A stretch of DNA of 64,000 bases from Rehmannia glutinosa (taxonomy: Eukaryota > Streptophyta > Magnoliopsida > Lamiales > Orobanchaceae), in NCBI GenBank assembly GCA_016081115.2, contig CM071931.1, positions 16,034,317-16,098,316 of the forward strand. The letters are read 5' to 3'. Under the pieces are notes generated by a model, which saw only the letters and a list, made by a program, of their open reading frames with translations, was not told the origin of the DNA and made no database searches. How positions within the stretch are numbered: position 1 is the first letter of the stretch; each line of letters starts with the position of its first letter. The position numbers and the translations under genes are program-made. Below are positions 11,819 through 23,803 of the stretch, piece after piece.

Positions 11819-12060
11819 AACATTCTTATGAATAGGATATCTTGTACACATTCTTAGGTGACTCTAATTGAAACCCTTTCCAAATGGACATTTAGGTGTA
11901 GGAAGAAAAAAAAACACAGTTGTATGTAGGGTACGTAATTAGTTTTCAATTGACTTTTAGAAAACTAACTTATTCTAAGAGCCTGTTTAGTACAACTACA
12001 AATTTGTGAGTATATTTGGCTTTTTTTTACTACTACAAAATGGATATTGAAATGTTAATT

Positions 12061-12491
12061 AATTTAAAGATGACAATGTGGCGGGGTGGGGCGGGTATCT
12101 CAATACCTGCACTCCCCCGTCCCCTCCACGGATGGGCAGGGCGACCCGCCACGGGTCGCGAGGCGGGCGGGTCGCCCGTGTTGAATTTTGTTTTATTTTT
12201 TTAGTACTTTTATCTTTTAATTAATATTAATAATATTTTTTAATATTATATTTTGTATTATAAATACATATTATTTATAGAATTTGTCATTTTATATGTT
12301 AGATATAATATTAAATACACAAAACTATATTATCTTATATAATATACGTGTAAAATATAAATTAAAAAATAAAAAAATAAAAATAAAATGCACGCGGCGG
12401 GATGGGTACCCATGGGCGGAGGATCACCTAGACCGCCCCGCCACGGGTCGTGGGTGGGTCTTGATCGAGGTGGGGCGAATTGCCATTCCTA
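12061..12491. mobile_element. GC-rich hAT-type MITE in tandem unit A
   Basis: GC-rich ends (GGCGGGGTGGGGCGGG; CCGCCCCGCCACGGGTCG) enclose an AT-rich middle. The right end is GCCATTCCTA followed by TGTTAATT. The same TGTTAATT lies at 12053-12060, 4 bp short of the apparent left end, so the TSD is likely but not exact. Present at the same place in all three units, so it predates the unit amplification. Confidence 0.65.
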
Positions 12492-13639
12492 TGTTAATTT
12501 TACAAACACTTTACATTACACATAAGTGCTATTTCGAAAGATCCATATAATGATCACTCATGTGAATGCATTCTTATTTGAGAAGTCCTTCAAAATGGAT
12601 TGAGATTTTCTATTACACAATCGTGTTCCACTTTCTAGGAGATCTAGTCCCTTCAAAACATGCGCGTAATGTTTTCCAAAAAGCTATTTTTGCCTGATAA
12701 GCTACTTTTGCCCGATTTCCACAAATTCCGGGAAATGACATTTCAATATTTCATTGTAAAAAAAATGTTACGATTTGGCAAGATTTTAGCCAATAGTGTG
12801 TGGCAATACTAATAGTGAGATCAAAAGAGGATAAATGTATCCAGACTGCTGTACATATAAAGTAAAAACACACTTGACATGGGGAGTTTTTCCATGCAAA
12901 TATGGAAATGTGAATAATCAATGTCATGAAACACGTTGAAAAATATTACATGAACTTTAACAATCCAGCTCAATTTTGACCGTGTCAAGAAATGAGATAT
13001 TTGAGTATATATACAGGCCCATACTTGGCCAAAGGCTCCAGAGGCATGAGCCTAGGGCCCCAAATTTTGGGGTCCCAAAAGTTTTTTTTTAAAATTTTTA
13101 GTATCCCAAATTGTTTAGCCCACCAAGTATAATAAGTTCAAAACTTTTGAATTTGTGAGTTGTGACATAACAACAGCCAACAACTTCACAAAATTGATTA
13201 AACCCTTAACCCTATGTGCTTTTCTTATTCGGTTCTTCCAAATTCCCTCATCGCAATCGTCAAGTCAATAGCGGTCGGTCACTTCGGACTCCGGTAGTTG
13301 ACGATCAAAAGCGACGGACAACAAAAAAAAGAAACAGTCAGTTTCTTTTGAACTTTTAATCTCCAAATTATTTTAATATTTGAAATATTCAAGTTTTAAT
13401 TTCTATAATTTTTGTAGACTGAAAAACACAAAGTTATTTACATCAATCTCTAGCCAATTTTATAATAAGTTTTCATTTGTTGCTTGATTTTGAGATGTAT
13501 TACACCGATTATATTATGTCGATTGGTTGGGTTGGTACAATTTTACAAATTTTGATGTAGTTCGAAATGCATGAAAAATTAATATATCAAATATATTGTC
13601 ATTTAAAAATTAATATATCACATTATTTGTGCGAGAAAA

Positions 13640-16582
13640 ATGTCTCCTAAACATATGTCAAAGCTCGAAAAAGAAAAAAAAAACAAAAGGAGATTGATGT
13701 AATTCAAGTCAAATAGGAGATATTGATAAATATTTTAAGTTGAGTGGTAAAAAGAGATCGCATGAAAAAGAAACAATTATTGAGGTAACTAAAGATGAAG
13801 ATACTAATGAGATGAAATTCCTAATGAAGTTAATCAAGAGTACGTGTTTAAACATCTTGAGTCACAATCAATTGGGGATGAGGAAGTGATTGAACAAGTT
13901 GAAGAGGAAAGCCCGTTGTCTATAGATTTGGATGATCATACTAATGGAAAAATATTGATCAAAAGATGGTGGATTATCTAGTTGAAATGGGTCTAAAAAG
14001 AGTCGATGACATAATATATCCTCCTAACGAAAAGGTAGACATTTTGAATCATCACCATTTATACGGATATTGACAAATGGACAAAAAGATGAGAGAAGAT
14101 GGCTAGTTTATTCAACTTATTTGGACCGGATCTTTTGTTTTTGTTGTAAGTTGTTCGCAACCCAATAGAAATTGAATAAAATCGGGCTTCTAGCTCTCGA
14201 TGGATTTTGTGCCTGGAAGAGTATGTACACTCGTCTCAAAAGTCATGAAGGGAGTAAGGAACATATTCATTGTATGACTAGTTGGAAGGAATTGGAAGAT
14301 CGACTTGGAAAGACAAAGACGATAGATGAAAATGTACAATTACAAATTGACAAGGAAAAAAGAGCACTCGAAAAAATGTATTGAGAAGAATAATTATAAT
14401 TGTGAAGAGACTTGCTAAAAAGAGCTTGCCTTTTTCGAGGAGATAATGAAAAGCTCTTTGTCAAGAACAATGGCCTCTTTTTGCAGATGATAGAAATGAT
14501 GGTTGAGGTTGACCCAGTACTAGATGAGCATGTTCGGCGTGCTGAAGCACATGAAATACAATATACATACCTTAGTCCCAAAATTCAAAATGAATTTATT
14601 CAACTTTTAGCAAGTGAAGTTAGAAGCACAATTATAAATAAGGTGAAACATGCAAAATATTTTTCTTATACTCGATTGTCTGCAGATGCAAGCCACGAGG
14701 AGCAAATATCTTTAGTTATACTTTGTGTGTGGATGATTCGACAAACTCACCGACTATAGAAGAATTTTGGCTCGAATTCACGAAGGTAGATGATACTTTG
14801 GGACTTGGACTTTCCACGGAGCTTATAAATACACTAGAAAAACTTCATCTTGATATTGATGATATAAGAGGGCAAGGGTATGACAATGGATCAAACATGA
14901 GTGGAAAGGATAAAGGAATGCAAAAAAGATTACTAGAATTGAACCAATGGCGGATCCGAATTTTAAAAATGGGGTACGATATATATTAAAAAAATGCACA
15001 TAAATATTGTTTAATTTTTAAAGTCCTACAACAAAACCGTTTAAAATTTTGTAAAAGTTGTTCATGTAATCATGTACATGAAAAATTAATACACATATAT
15101 AAAAGAAATAATTAGAGTAATTAAGAAAACAAGAGACTACAAAACATAGTTTTGGTAACATTATTGATATTATTAGTTTTATTAATATTTTTATTTTTGT
15201 AGGTTTTGACTTTTGCCATATTTTATTTATTCAAGTTGTTAAGTCAACTTTTAATTTTTGAAATTTTATTTTTGGGAGTTGTATTATTTTATTTGGATCT
15301 TCTAATTCTTTTTGTAAAAAAATAGGGTACAAAATTATTTTTATTATTATTTTTACTAAAAATATTGTGGGATTTTTTCAATTTGGGGTACAATACGCCA
15401 CTGAATTGAACCCTAGAACTTTCTGTACGCCACATGGTTGTCATAGTCTTAATTTGACAATTTATGACATGGCAAATAGTTGTACAAAGACTAGAAGCTT
15501 CTTTGGAGTGGTACAACGTGTCTACACATTGTTCTTTTCCTCTAAAAAATGTTGGAAAATTTGCAAAGACCTTGTAGATGGACTGACAGTTAAACTATTA
15601 TCACAAACTCGTTGGGAAAGTCATGTTGAAAGTGTTAGGGCTATAAAAGAGCAAATCATACAAATTCGAGATGCTTTACTCTTTTTAGCCGAGAATAGTG
15701 AAGATCCCAAAACACAAAGCGACGTGGAGACCTTAGCAACGCATGAGCTCTTTGAGTTTTTGCTTGGAATGGTGGTTTGGGATAAAATGCTACAAGCAAT
15801 CAACAAATTAAGCAAATTTCTTCAAGTCAAGACATGGATGTTGAAATTACTATCACACTTTTACAAGGACTCATTACATTTTTTTGATGACTTTAGAGAG
15901 TATGGGTTTCATCGTGCCATGGATGAAGCTAAGATAATGGCAAATGAACTAAGTGTCGAACCTACATTTTTAGAAAAACGCGCCATCCATAGAAAGAAAC
16001 AATATGATGAAAGTGTTAGTAATGAGGTTAGGCATTCAAAGAGAAATCTTTTAGAGTTGATTACTTCCTCTACATAGTCGATCAAGCACGGTTTTCGATT
16101 CAAGAACGGTTTGAGAAATTTAAGGAATATGAAGAAAAATTTGGATTTTTGTTCAAACTGGAGAAGTTAAAGACTGAGTCATATGATAGTTTGTTGAAGT
16201 CTTGCAAGAATCTTGAGCAACGCAGACATTGTTGGAGATGATTTATGCAATGCACTGTTATGATTACGTAGAGCTATTTGTCAAGTGAAATATCAAGAGC
16301 AATCGATATCCTACGCTTTTGAAGAGTGTGAATTGTTTCCCGAATGCTTATATTTCATACAAGATTTTACTAACCATACCTAAGCATACTGAGCATCCGC
16401 AAAAGATCTTTCTCCAGTTGAAATTGATTAAGACTTATCTCATGCGATCAACCATGTCACAAGACATATTGAATGGATTGGCTATGCTATCAATTGAAAG
16501 AAAAATGGTTGATCAATTAGATTACACAAACTTGATAAATATTTTTGCCTCTAAAACTGCAAGGCGTGTTGTATTTAGATGA
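13640..16582 (+). pseudogene. hAT transposase (TTF zinc finger / DUF4371 / dimerisation domain), broken
   Basis: Starts near ATG 13640 (MSPKHMSKLEKEKKK), with frame changes soon after. Recognisable parts in order: TTF-type zinc finger (FCFCCKLF near 14135; HEGSKEHIHCMTSWKELEDR near 14250), DUF4371 region (ACLFRGDNEKL near 14420; YLSPKIQNEFIQLL; FSYTRLSADASHEEQ), the RGQGYDNGSNMSGK motif near 14875, TPHGCHSLNLT near 15430, QTRWESHVESVRAIKEQ near 15605, and the C-terminal dimerisation end RSTMSQDILNGLAMLSIERK near 16450. The usual DES acidic residue is changed (SADAS). It is split at 14946-15402 by a MITE and carries several stops, so it is inactive. Confidence 0.88.
14946..15402. mobile_element. 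MITE inside the hAT transposase gene
   Basis: 457 bp flanked by GAATTGAACC on both sides (14936-14945 and 15403-15412). Short inverted ends: AATGGCGGATCC on the left and AGTGGCGTATTG (reverse complement) on the right. AT-rich interior. The transposase frame reads up to LLELN before it and continues with PRTFCTPHG after the second TSD copy. The 8-10 bp TSD does not decide between hAT and Mutator type. Confidence 0.82.
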
Positions 16583-16907
16583 AAGATAGACATTTTTTTT
16601 TATTATGGACTACTTTTTATTAGTTATTAGTTGAAACGTTATTGGACTGTTGGCGTTTTTGCCTCTAAAACTCGTGGTGTGCTTCACAGGGCCTATTTTT
16701 AGAATCTCGTCTAGGGCCCTGTGAATCACAAGTCCGACCCTGTATATATATAATATAATCCACATATGTCTTTTAAGTTATGGTTTTATTAATTACATGT
16801 GCTAATGTGTATGTCTATGTCTTGTTTTATTTTCTCAAGTTGAAATTAGTTTTGTTTTTTGTTTTATATATGGTTATTTTTTTCGGGAATTCAACTGGAA
16901 ACATGGG

Positions 16908-19250
16908 TAGAACAGTTCATTTACAAAGAAAGAACAAAAACCCTAATATATATACTATTGTTCTTGTTCACTTTTCTTTTCATTTATTTTTTGTGGATAA
17001 ATCTGAATGGAGATTATCAGTTACATATACAAGGATTGAAATTAAAACGTTGAAAGGCAAGAAAATTTGGATAAACCAGGGTTAGGCAGTTGGTGGGTTT
17101 GCTTTCATTAAAAAAAGAAATTAATACATAACACGTGTCATCGCATGAATGGAGTCAAGCAATTTAGCATCGAATTAGCCCATGCAATGTTCCTTGTTTT
17201 TTTCTTTTTAGTTTTTCTCAGACACATCTATAATACTGATTACTTTAGCAATTGTTGTTTCGACAACTATACGCACGATGGGATGAATCACTTGGTGTTC
17301 CCCAATCCAATTTTCTCTCCTCTTTTCTTTTTTTTTTTTTCCTTTAACTACATTACGGATTAGTAATTACTGCTCCTCCCAACTGGAAAGCTGGCATTTA
17401 TTATACTGGGTTCCCCAAACCCACACCCTTCTCTCAAATCCAACCTCCCTTTCTAGTTTCTATACACAAAGGCATTAGTCTTGTAAATTACAGGACTAGT
17501 GTGTGTATATATGTATATGTATAATCAAAATTACAAAATACGTCTTGTAAATTATACGGCGATAGCAAAATGTCCATTAAAAATTATATTTTGCAAATAA
17601 TATCTTGTAATTATATCAAAATCTCGATTTTAATCCTGGAAAATGCACGGTTTGCAAAATGGATTTGTAACTATGGGAAAATCTCATTTTTGTACTAATT
17701 TCACTGAATTTCAATCACATGATTGACACATGTAGTTCTCAATTACAAGTGAAATTATGACCAAAATTAAGATTTTCATATAATTACTGGACTATTTTGC
17801 AAAATGTGTATTTTCGAGGGCCAAGATTGAGATATTTTTATAGTTACAGGACCTTTCTCGCAAAACGTAATTTTTACAGTATATTTTGCTATCACTCTAT
17901 AGTTACAAAAATAATTTTGCAATAAACATTTTAAGGAATAAGATATCTTGTACACATTCTTAGGTGACTCTAGTTGAAACCCGTTCCAAATAGACACTTA
18001 GGTGTAGGAAGGAAAAAAACAGTTGTATGTTAGGTACGTAGTTATTTTTCAATTGACTTTTAGAAAACTAACTTATTCTAAGAGCCCGTTTAGTACAAGT
18101 GCAAATTTGTGAGGATATTTGGCTTTGTTTTACTACTACAAAATGGATATTGAAAAATTAATTAATTTAAGGATGACAATGTGGTGGGGTAGGGCGGGTA
18201 TCTTAATACTCAGACTCGCCTGTCCCCTCCACGGAGACGGGGGGGCGGGGCGCCCGTATTGAATTTTGTTTTTTTAGTATTTCTTATCTTGTATTTAATA
18301 TTAATAATAATTTTTAATATTATATTTTGTAATATAAAAACATATTATATATAATAATTGTCAAATAAACAAAACTATATTATTTTATATAATATACATG
18401 TAAAATATAAAATCAAAATATAAAAAAATAAAAATAAAATGCATGGGGCGGGCGGGCGGGTACCCACGGGGCGGAGGCGTGACCAGGACCCGCCCGCCAC
18501 GGGTCGCAAGGCGGGTCTTGATCGAGGCGGGGCAAATTGTCATCCCTATGTTAATTTTACAAACACTTTATATTACACATAAATGTTATTTCGAAAAATC
18601 CACATAATGATGGCTCATGTTCCACTTTCTATTCCACTAAGCATGCAAGATGAATAACACATGCCCAATTATGGATATTGAAATGTTAATTACAAAATAG
18701 GTCTTGTAAATTATACGGCGATAGCAAAATGTCCATTAAAAATCATATTTTGCAAAAATATTTTGTAATTATATTAAACTCTCGATTTTAGTTCTGCAAA
18801 ATGCACGATTTGCAAAATGGTCTTGTAACTATATGAAAATTTCAAATTTGGAACTAATTTCAATGAATTTCAATCACGAGATCTATACATGTAATTCTCA
18901 ATTATAAGTGAAATTATGAAAAAAAAAATGTATCCAGACTGCTGTACATAAAAAGTAAAACACACTTGATGTGGGAGTTTTTCCATGAAACATGGAAATG
19001 TGAATAATCAATGTCACGAAACACGTTGAAAAATGTTACATGAACTGTAACAATCCAGCTCAATTTTGACCCTGTCGAGAAATGAGATATTTGAGTATAT
19101 ATAATCCACATGTCTTTCAAGTTATGGTTTTATTAATTACATGTGCTAATGTGTATGTCTATGTCTTGTTTTATTTTCTCAAGTTGAAATTAGTTTTGTT
19201 TTTATTTTATGTATGGTTAATTTTTTCAGGAATTTAATTGGAAACATGGG
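16908..19250 (+). repeat. Tandem unit B
   Basis: Second unit, about 2.34 kb. It has the palindromic MITE (about 17532-17925) and the GC-rich MITE (about 18167-18548). After about 18620 the usual sequence is replaced by a second partial copy of the palindromic MITE (18690-18920), so this unit is internally rearranged. Confidence 0.78.
18167..18548. mobile_element. GC-rich hAT-type MITE in tandem unit B
   Basis: Counterpart of 12061-12491, with GC-rich ends, an AT-rich middle and the right end GTCATCCCTA followed by TGTTAATT. Shorter by internal deletion. Confidence 0.6.
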
Positions 19251-19663
19251 TAGAACAGTTTATTTCAAAGAAAGAACAGAAACCCTAACATATATACTAT
19301 TCTTCTTGTTAACTTTTCTTTTCATTTATTTTTTGTGGATGGATCTGAATGGAGACTATCAGTTACATATACAAGGATTGAAATTAAAACGTTGAATAGA
19401 TTCAAATTTGAGAATTTAAGATTCTAAAATTTGAAGACAAGAAAATTTGGATAAACCAGGGTTATGCAGTTGGTGGGTTTTTTTAATTAAGAAAAAGAAA
19501 TCAATGCATAACACGTGTCATCGCATGAATGGAGTCGTGCAATTTAGCATCGAATCAGCCCATGTAATGTTCCTTGTTTTTTTCTTTTATTTTTCTCAAA
19601 CAGAGCTACAATATTGATTACTTTAGCAATTGTTATTTCGACAACTATACGTGCAATGGGATG

Positions 19664-20147
19664 TATGGGGGCCAAATGGAACTGAAATTGGGTTCCAAAC
19701 CGAAACTGTAATAAAAGGTTTCAGAATTATTTGCAAAATATGTTATAAGAAATGTTTAATGTTTATTATAATATTTTATTTTCGTAACAACATGAGACAC
19801 ACTTTAATTTTCAAACCAAATGTTGTAAGCACACTTTATGAACTTTGATTCATTTATGCTCTAATAGTATATACGATTAATTTAATAATATTATTAATAT
19901 TAAGTACAAAACTCAATTGATAATTAAGTCCAAGTCTTTTTCTTTATTTTCCCTTTTTTGTAATCAAAAGATAAACAAACGGTTCCTAGGTTAAAACCAG
20001 GAACCGTGGAAGAATCGGGTTCCAAATTGGATCGAACAGGTTCCAATTTGGAACCGAAAATGAGGCAACGGTTCCTGTTTCGATTTTGCCGGTTCGTTTC
20101 GCCAAAATGAAGAACCGAAACTCGGCGCCTGAAACCGTGGCCACCCC
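19664..20147. mobile_element. hAT-type MITE in unit C (GAACCG family)
   Basis: About 484 bp flanked by ATGGGATG (left) and ATGGGGTG (right), 7 of 8 matching. The right end is GTGGCCACCCCTA. The wording matches the MITE at 4945-5636 (ggccaaatggaac start, AT-rich middle with atgagaca and aaaccaaatg, GAACCG-rich end). Units A (11186) and B (17275) show the uninterrupted target (gcgatggatcac, gggatgaatcac). Confidence 0.82.
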
Positions 20148-20930
20148 TAATGGGGTGGATCACTTTGTGTTCCCCAATCCAATATTCCCTAATTTGTAGG
20201 AGACGTTATGATTTGTTTTTCATCAATCCCTATTTTACCCATGCAAGTGTATATTTTCCTTTCAATAGATGTATATATTTCTTTAATCTTGGCCATCGAT
20301 TTTTTATTTTTAATGGTGTAGATCTGTTCCATTAAAAATCATATATTGCAAAAAATGTCTTGTAATTATATCAAACTCTCGATTTTAGTCCTACAAAATA
20401 CACGATTTACAAAATGGTCTTGTAACTATATGAAAATCTCAATTTTGGTACTAATTTCATCAATTTCAATCACGTGATCGGCACATGTAGTTCTCAATTA
20501 CAAGTGAAATTATGACCAAAATTGAGATTTTCGTATAATTACTGAGGACTATTTTGCAAAATGTGCATTTTCGAGGCCAAGATTGAGATGTTTTTATAGT
20601 TCTGAGGACCTTTCTCGCAAAACGTGATTTTTACAAAGACATTTTTGCTATCACTCTATAGTTACAAAAATAATTTTGCAATAAACATTTTAAGGAATAT
20701 GAGATCTTGTACACATTCTTAAGTGACTCTAATTGAAACCCGTTCCAAATGGACATTTAGGTGTAGGAAGAAAAAATCTACAGTTGTATGTTAGGTACGT
20801 AGTTATTTTTCAATTGACTTTTAGAAAACTAACTTATTCTAAGAGCCCGTTTAGTACAAGTGCAAATTTGTGAGTATATTTGGCTTTTTTTTTTACTACT
20901 ACAAAATGGATATTGAAATGTTAATTAATT

Positions 20931-21381
20931 TAGGGATGGCAATGTGGCGGGGTAGGGGCGGGTATTGACCTATCCCGTCCCTCCACGGACGACGGGCGAC
21001 CCGCCACAGTCACGGGCGGGCGGGCAAAGGGTTGCCCCATGTTGAATTTTACTTTATTTTTTTAGTATTTTTATCTTGTATTTAATAATAATAATATTTT
21101 TTTAATATCATATTTTGTATTATAAATAGATATTATTTATAAAATTTATCATTTTATATGTTAAATATAATATTAAATACACAAAACTATATTATCTTAT
21201 ATAATATACATGTAAAATATAAATTAAAAATATAAAAATAAAAATAAAAATAAAAAATGCACTCAAAGGCGGGGCGAGACAAGACGGGACGGGTACCCAC
21301 GAGACGGAGGTGAGACCTCGACCCGCCCCCGCCACGGGTTGCGAGGCGGTCTTGATCGAGGCGGGGCGAATGCCATCCCTA
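20931..21381. mobile_element. GC-rich hAT-type MITE in tandem unit C (best-preserved ends)
   Basis: Left end TAGGGATGGCAATGTGGCGG and right end GCGAATGCCATCCCTA form inverted repeats. TGTTAATT follows on the right, and TGTTAATTAATT precedes on the left. Middle AT-rich and non-coding. Confidence 0.7.
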
Positions 21382-23803
21382 TGTTAATTTTATGGGTTGC
21401 GGGTGTCTTGATCGAGGCGGGGCGGTGCCATCCCTATGTTAATTTTAAAAACACTTTACATTACACATAAATGCTATTTCAAAAAACCATATAATGATCA
21501 CTCATGTGAATGCATTCTTATTTGAAGTCCTTCAAAATGGATTGAGATTTTCTATTCCACAATCGCTGCTCCATTCCATCAGTATTGGATGTATGACACG
21601 CGTGCATGATGATATCATAATCACGACGTGTTATTCATCTTGCATGCATAGTAGAATAGAAAGTGGAGCGAATGCGATTGTGAAATATGAGATCTAGTCC
21701 CTTCAAAACATGCGCGTAATGTTTTCCGAAAAGCTACTTTTGCCCGATTTTCACAAATTCCAGGAAATGACATTTCAATATTTCATTGTAAAAAAGTTAC
21801 GATTTTGCAAGATTTTGGCAAGTAGTGTGTGACAATAGTCAGATCAAAACAGGATAAATGTATCCAGACTGTTGTACATAAAAAGTAAAAGACACTTGAC
21901 GTGAGGAGTTTTTCCATGCAAACATAGAAAAGTACAATCAATGTCACGAAACACGTTGAAAGATGTTACAAGAACTGTAACAATCCAGCTCAATTTTGAC
22001 TGTGTCGAGAAATGATATATTTGAGTATATATAATCCACATGTCTTTTTATTTATGGTTTTATTAATTAAATGTGCTAATGCGTATGTCTATGTCTTGTT
22101 TATTTTCTCAAGTGGAAATTAGTTTTGTTTTTGTTTTATATATGGTTAATTTTTTCGGGAATTCAACTGGAAACATGGGTAGAAGTTGCTAGAATATTGG
22201 AACCTAATCCTAACCCTAAAGAAACTTGAGCTAAACGGACTATTAGGCTACAAGTCAAAAATTAAAAATTATATATTTAAATCTGGAATTTTAAATTTGA
22301 ACATATATAACATTTACGTTTAACATTTTAAGTTAAAGTATTCATCATAAAAAAATCATGCATTGTTTCTATTTACATTGCATTAACATATTTATAAAAT
22401 TAATATTTTATTATCCAAATTTTAAAAATAAAACTATAATAACAAAAGTTAGTATTATATAACCTTATAAAATGGAAAAAAAAGATAATACTTTTTGGAA
22501 ATTTCTCATATGGCCATAAGTCAAAATTTTCAAAATTATATATTTTAAATCTAAAATTTCAAACTCGAGCATATATAACATTTAAAGCTTAAAAGAAAAT
22601 TATGCATAGTTTATAATTACATTACATTAACAAAATTATAAAATTAGACTTAGTATACCATTTAGAAATATAATTTATATCTTATATTATCTAATCAAAC
22701 TTCATGATATTTTCCTATTTAGAGTAAAAGTTCGAAAGCTAAATAAAGTAATAAATAAAGAATTTTATTGAGAAACATAGCTTCTTTCTTAAAGTTAAAG
22801 ACTTAAAAAATGAGAAAAATGTGAATTTGAAAAGTATATTTACTAGTAATAGGTAATAGGTAATAAAAGTAGATATATAATATTAGAATTTTATTTATTT
22901 TTAAAAATAAAAAACGACGGACTTCGGGCTAAATAGTCTAGGCACGAATTTAAATGTACCAAAAATAATTCGGCCCTCACCCTCTTTTTCTCGGTTTAAA
23001 CGCTCCGAGCTAACGGACCACGGCCCGCTTAACATCTCTACCCACCATTCCCTTTTTCAATATAATATAATTTTAATATTCTATATCTATTTTTTTATTA
23101 CCTCGTACTAGTAAATATTTTTGAAATTCACATCTCCTTCATCTTTAAGTCTTCACCTTTACCAAATAACCTATGTTTTATCGAGAAAGTTTTTATTTAT
23201 TTATATTATTCATTACTTAATTTTTTTTTATTCCAAATAAGAAAGCACTACAATGCTTGACTAAATTCTTTATATTATAAAATATATTTCTAAATAATAT
23301 GCTAAATTTTTAATTTAAGAGTTAATCTATAAATTTAATATACTTTGAAATTTTTTATTTATAGCCATATAATGTTATAAGAAATAAGTATTAATATTTT
23401 TGGGTATATAATGCTTAGCTTATATTATTGTAGTTTTATTTTTTTAAATTTAGATCCTATAATATTCAAATTTTATAATTTTGTTAATGCAATGTAATTA
23501 TAAATTATGATGACTTTGTTCTATAATAAAAAAAAAAAAAAAACCAACTTTAAATGTTATATGTGTTTCGATTTAAATTTTTTGATTTAAATATATAATT
23601 TTGAAATTTTGACCTCTAGCCCAACAAAGGACCCGTTTAGCCCAAAAGTCAATAAGATTAAAGTTAGATTTGCAATATTACGGTCACGTTTGATAGTATT
23701 TCGTTTAGCCCAAAGACTATTTAGCTCTATGTCCGCTAAGACCACCTATTTAACATCTCTAGATAAACTTAGTGTATGTCTCCTTTTCTAATTAAAAATA
23801 AAA

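Larger units (their letters stand above)
13014..16742 (+). mobile_element. hAT transposon with decayed transposase, 8-bp TSD
   Basis: 3.73 kb flanked by identical TATATATA (13006-13013 and 16743-16750). The imperfect terminal inverted repeats start CAGGCCCATACTTG on the left and CAGGGTCGGACTTG (reverse complement) on the right. The equivalent spots in the sister units (gagtatatataatccac near 19093 and 22023) lack it, which gives an empty-site control. It encodes a zf-TTF/DUF4371 hAT transposase. Confidence 0.9.
10788..16907 (+). repeat. Tandem unit A (contains hAT transposon)
   Basis: First unit. It holds the palindromic MITE (11438-11818), the GC-rich MITE (12061-12491), and the hAT element at 13014-16742. 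Without the hAT insertion and one TSD it is about 2.38 kb. Confidence 0.8.
19251..22179 (+). repeat. Tandem unit C
   Basis: Third unit, about 2.44 kb without the MITE at 19664-20147. Contains the palindromic MITE remnant (20335-20690) and the GC-rich MITE (20931-21381). Just after the latter, about 50 bp of its right end is duplicated (to about 21436). Confidence 0.78.
10786..22186 (+). repeat. Array of three ~2.4-kb tandem units inserted in the inner MITE
   Basis: Three head-to-tail copies start with TAGAACAGTT at 10788, 16908 and 19251. Subtracting later insertions gives about 2.38, 2.34 and 2.44 kb. Each unit ends ...GGAAACATGGG. The array begins with TAGAACAG and ends with a partial next unit (GGGTAGAA), so the two outer ends fall within a few bases of the same point of the unit. 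TGCTA flanks the insert (10781-10785 and 22187-22191). Units share wording throughout and each carries a palindromic MITE and a GC-rich MITE. No protein family is recognisable in the unit. Confidence 0.8.
10702..23040 (+). mobile_element. Inner hAT-type MITE of the same family, split by the tandem array
   Basis: Begins TAGAGATGTTAAACGGGC at 10702 and ends GCTTAACATCTCTA at 23040. Flanked by identical 8-bp CCCACCAT (10694-10701 and 23041-23048). The pieces are 10702-10785 and 22187-23040. Joined end to end they follow the family member at 59725-60444 in order, including the AAGTCAAAAATTAAAAATTA stretch near 22250. No coding capacity. Confidence 0.85.
10635..23761 (-). mobile_element. Outer hAT-type MITE, split by a nested insertion
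   Basis: The left terminus TAGAGATGTTAA is at 10635 and the right terminus TTAACATCTCTA ends at 23761. The two pieces of this MITE are 10635-10693 (followed by the inner TSD) and 23049-23761. Both match the reverse orientation of the full-length family member at 59725-60444: the left piece carries its GGCCCGGA-C-CATTTA stretch, and the right piece carries its TCATCTTTAAG and TATATATTTAAATC stretches. Flanks GACAAAGT (10627-10634) and GATAAACT (23762-23769) agree at 6 of 8 positions, a decayed 8-bp TSD. Confidence 0.8.

Noticed and set aside
16780..17085. Recurrent short frame (LNGDYQLHIQGLKLKR) in each tandem unit at about 10880, 17000 and 19350
   Set aside because: Short, no homology, upstream frame not conserved between units; its similarity reflects DNA duplication.
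10786..22186. The tandem array as an LTR retrotransposon with two or three LTRs
   Set aside because: No TG...CA ends, PBS, polypurine tract or gag/pol; all three units are contiguous rather than separated by an internal region.
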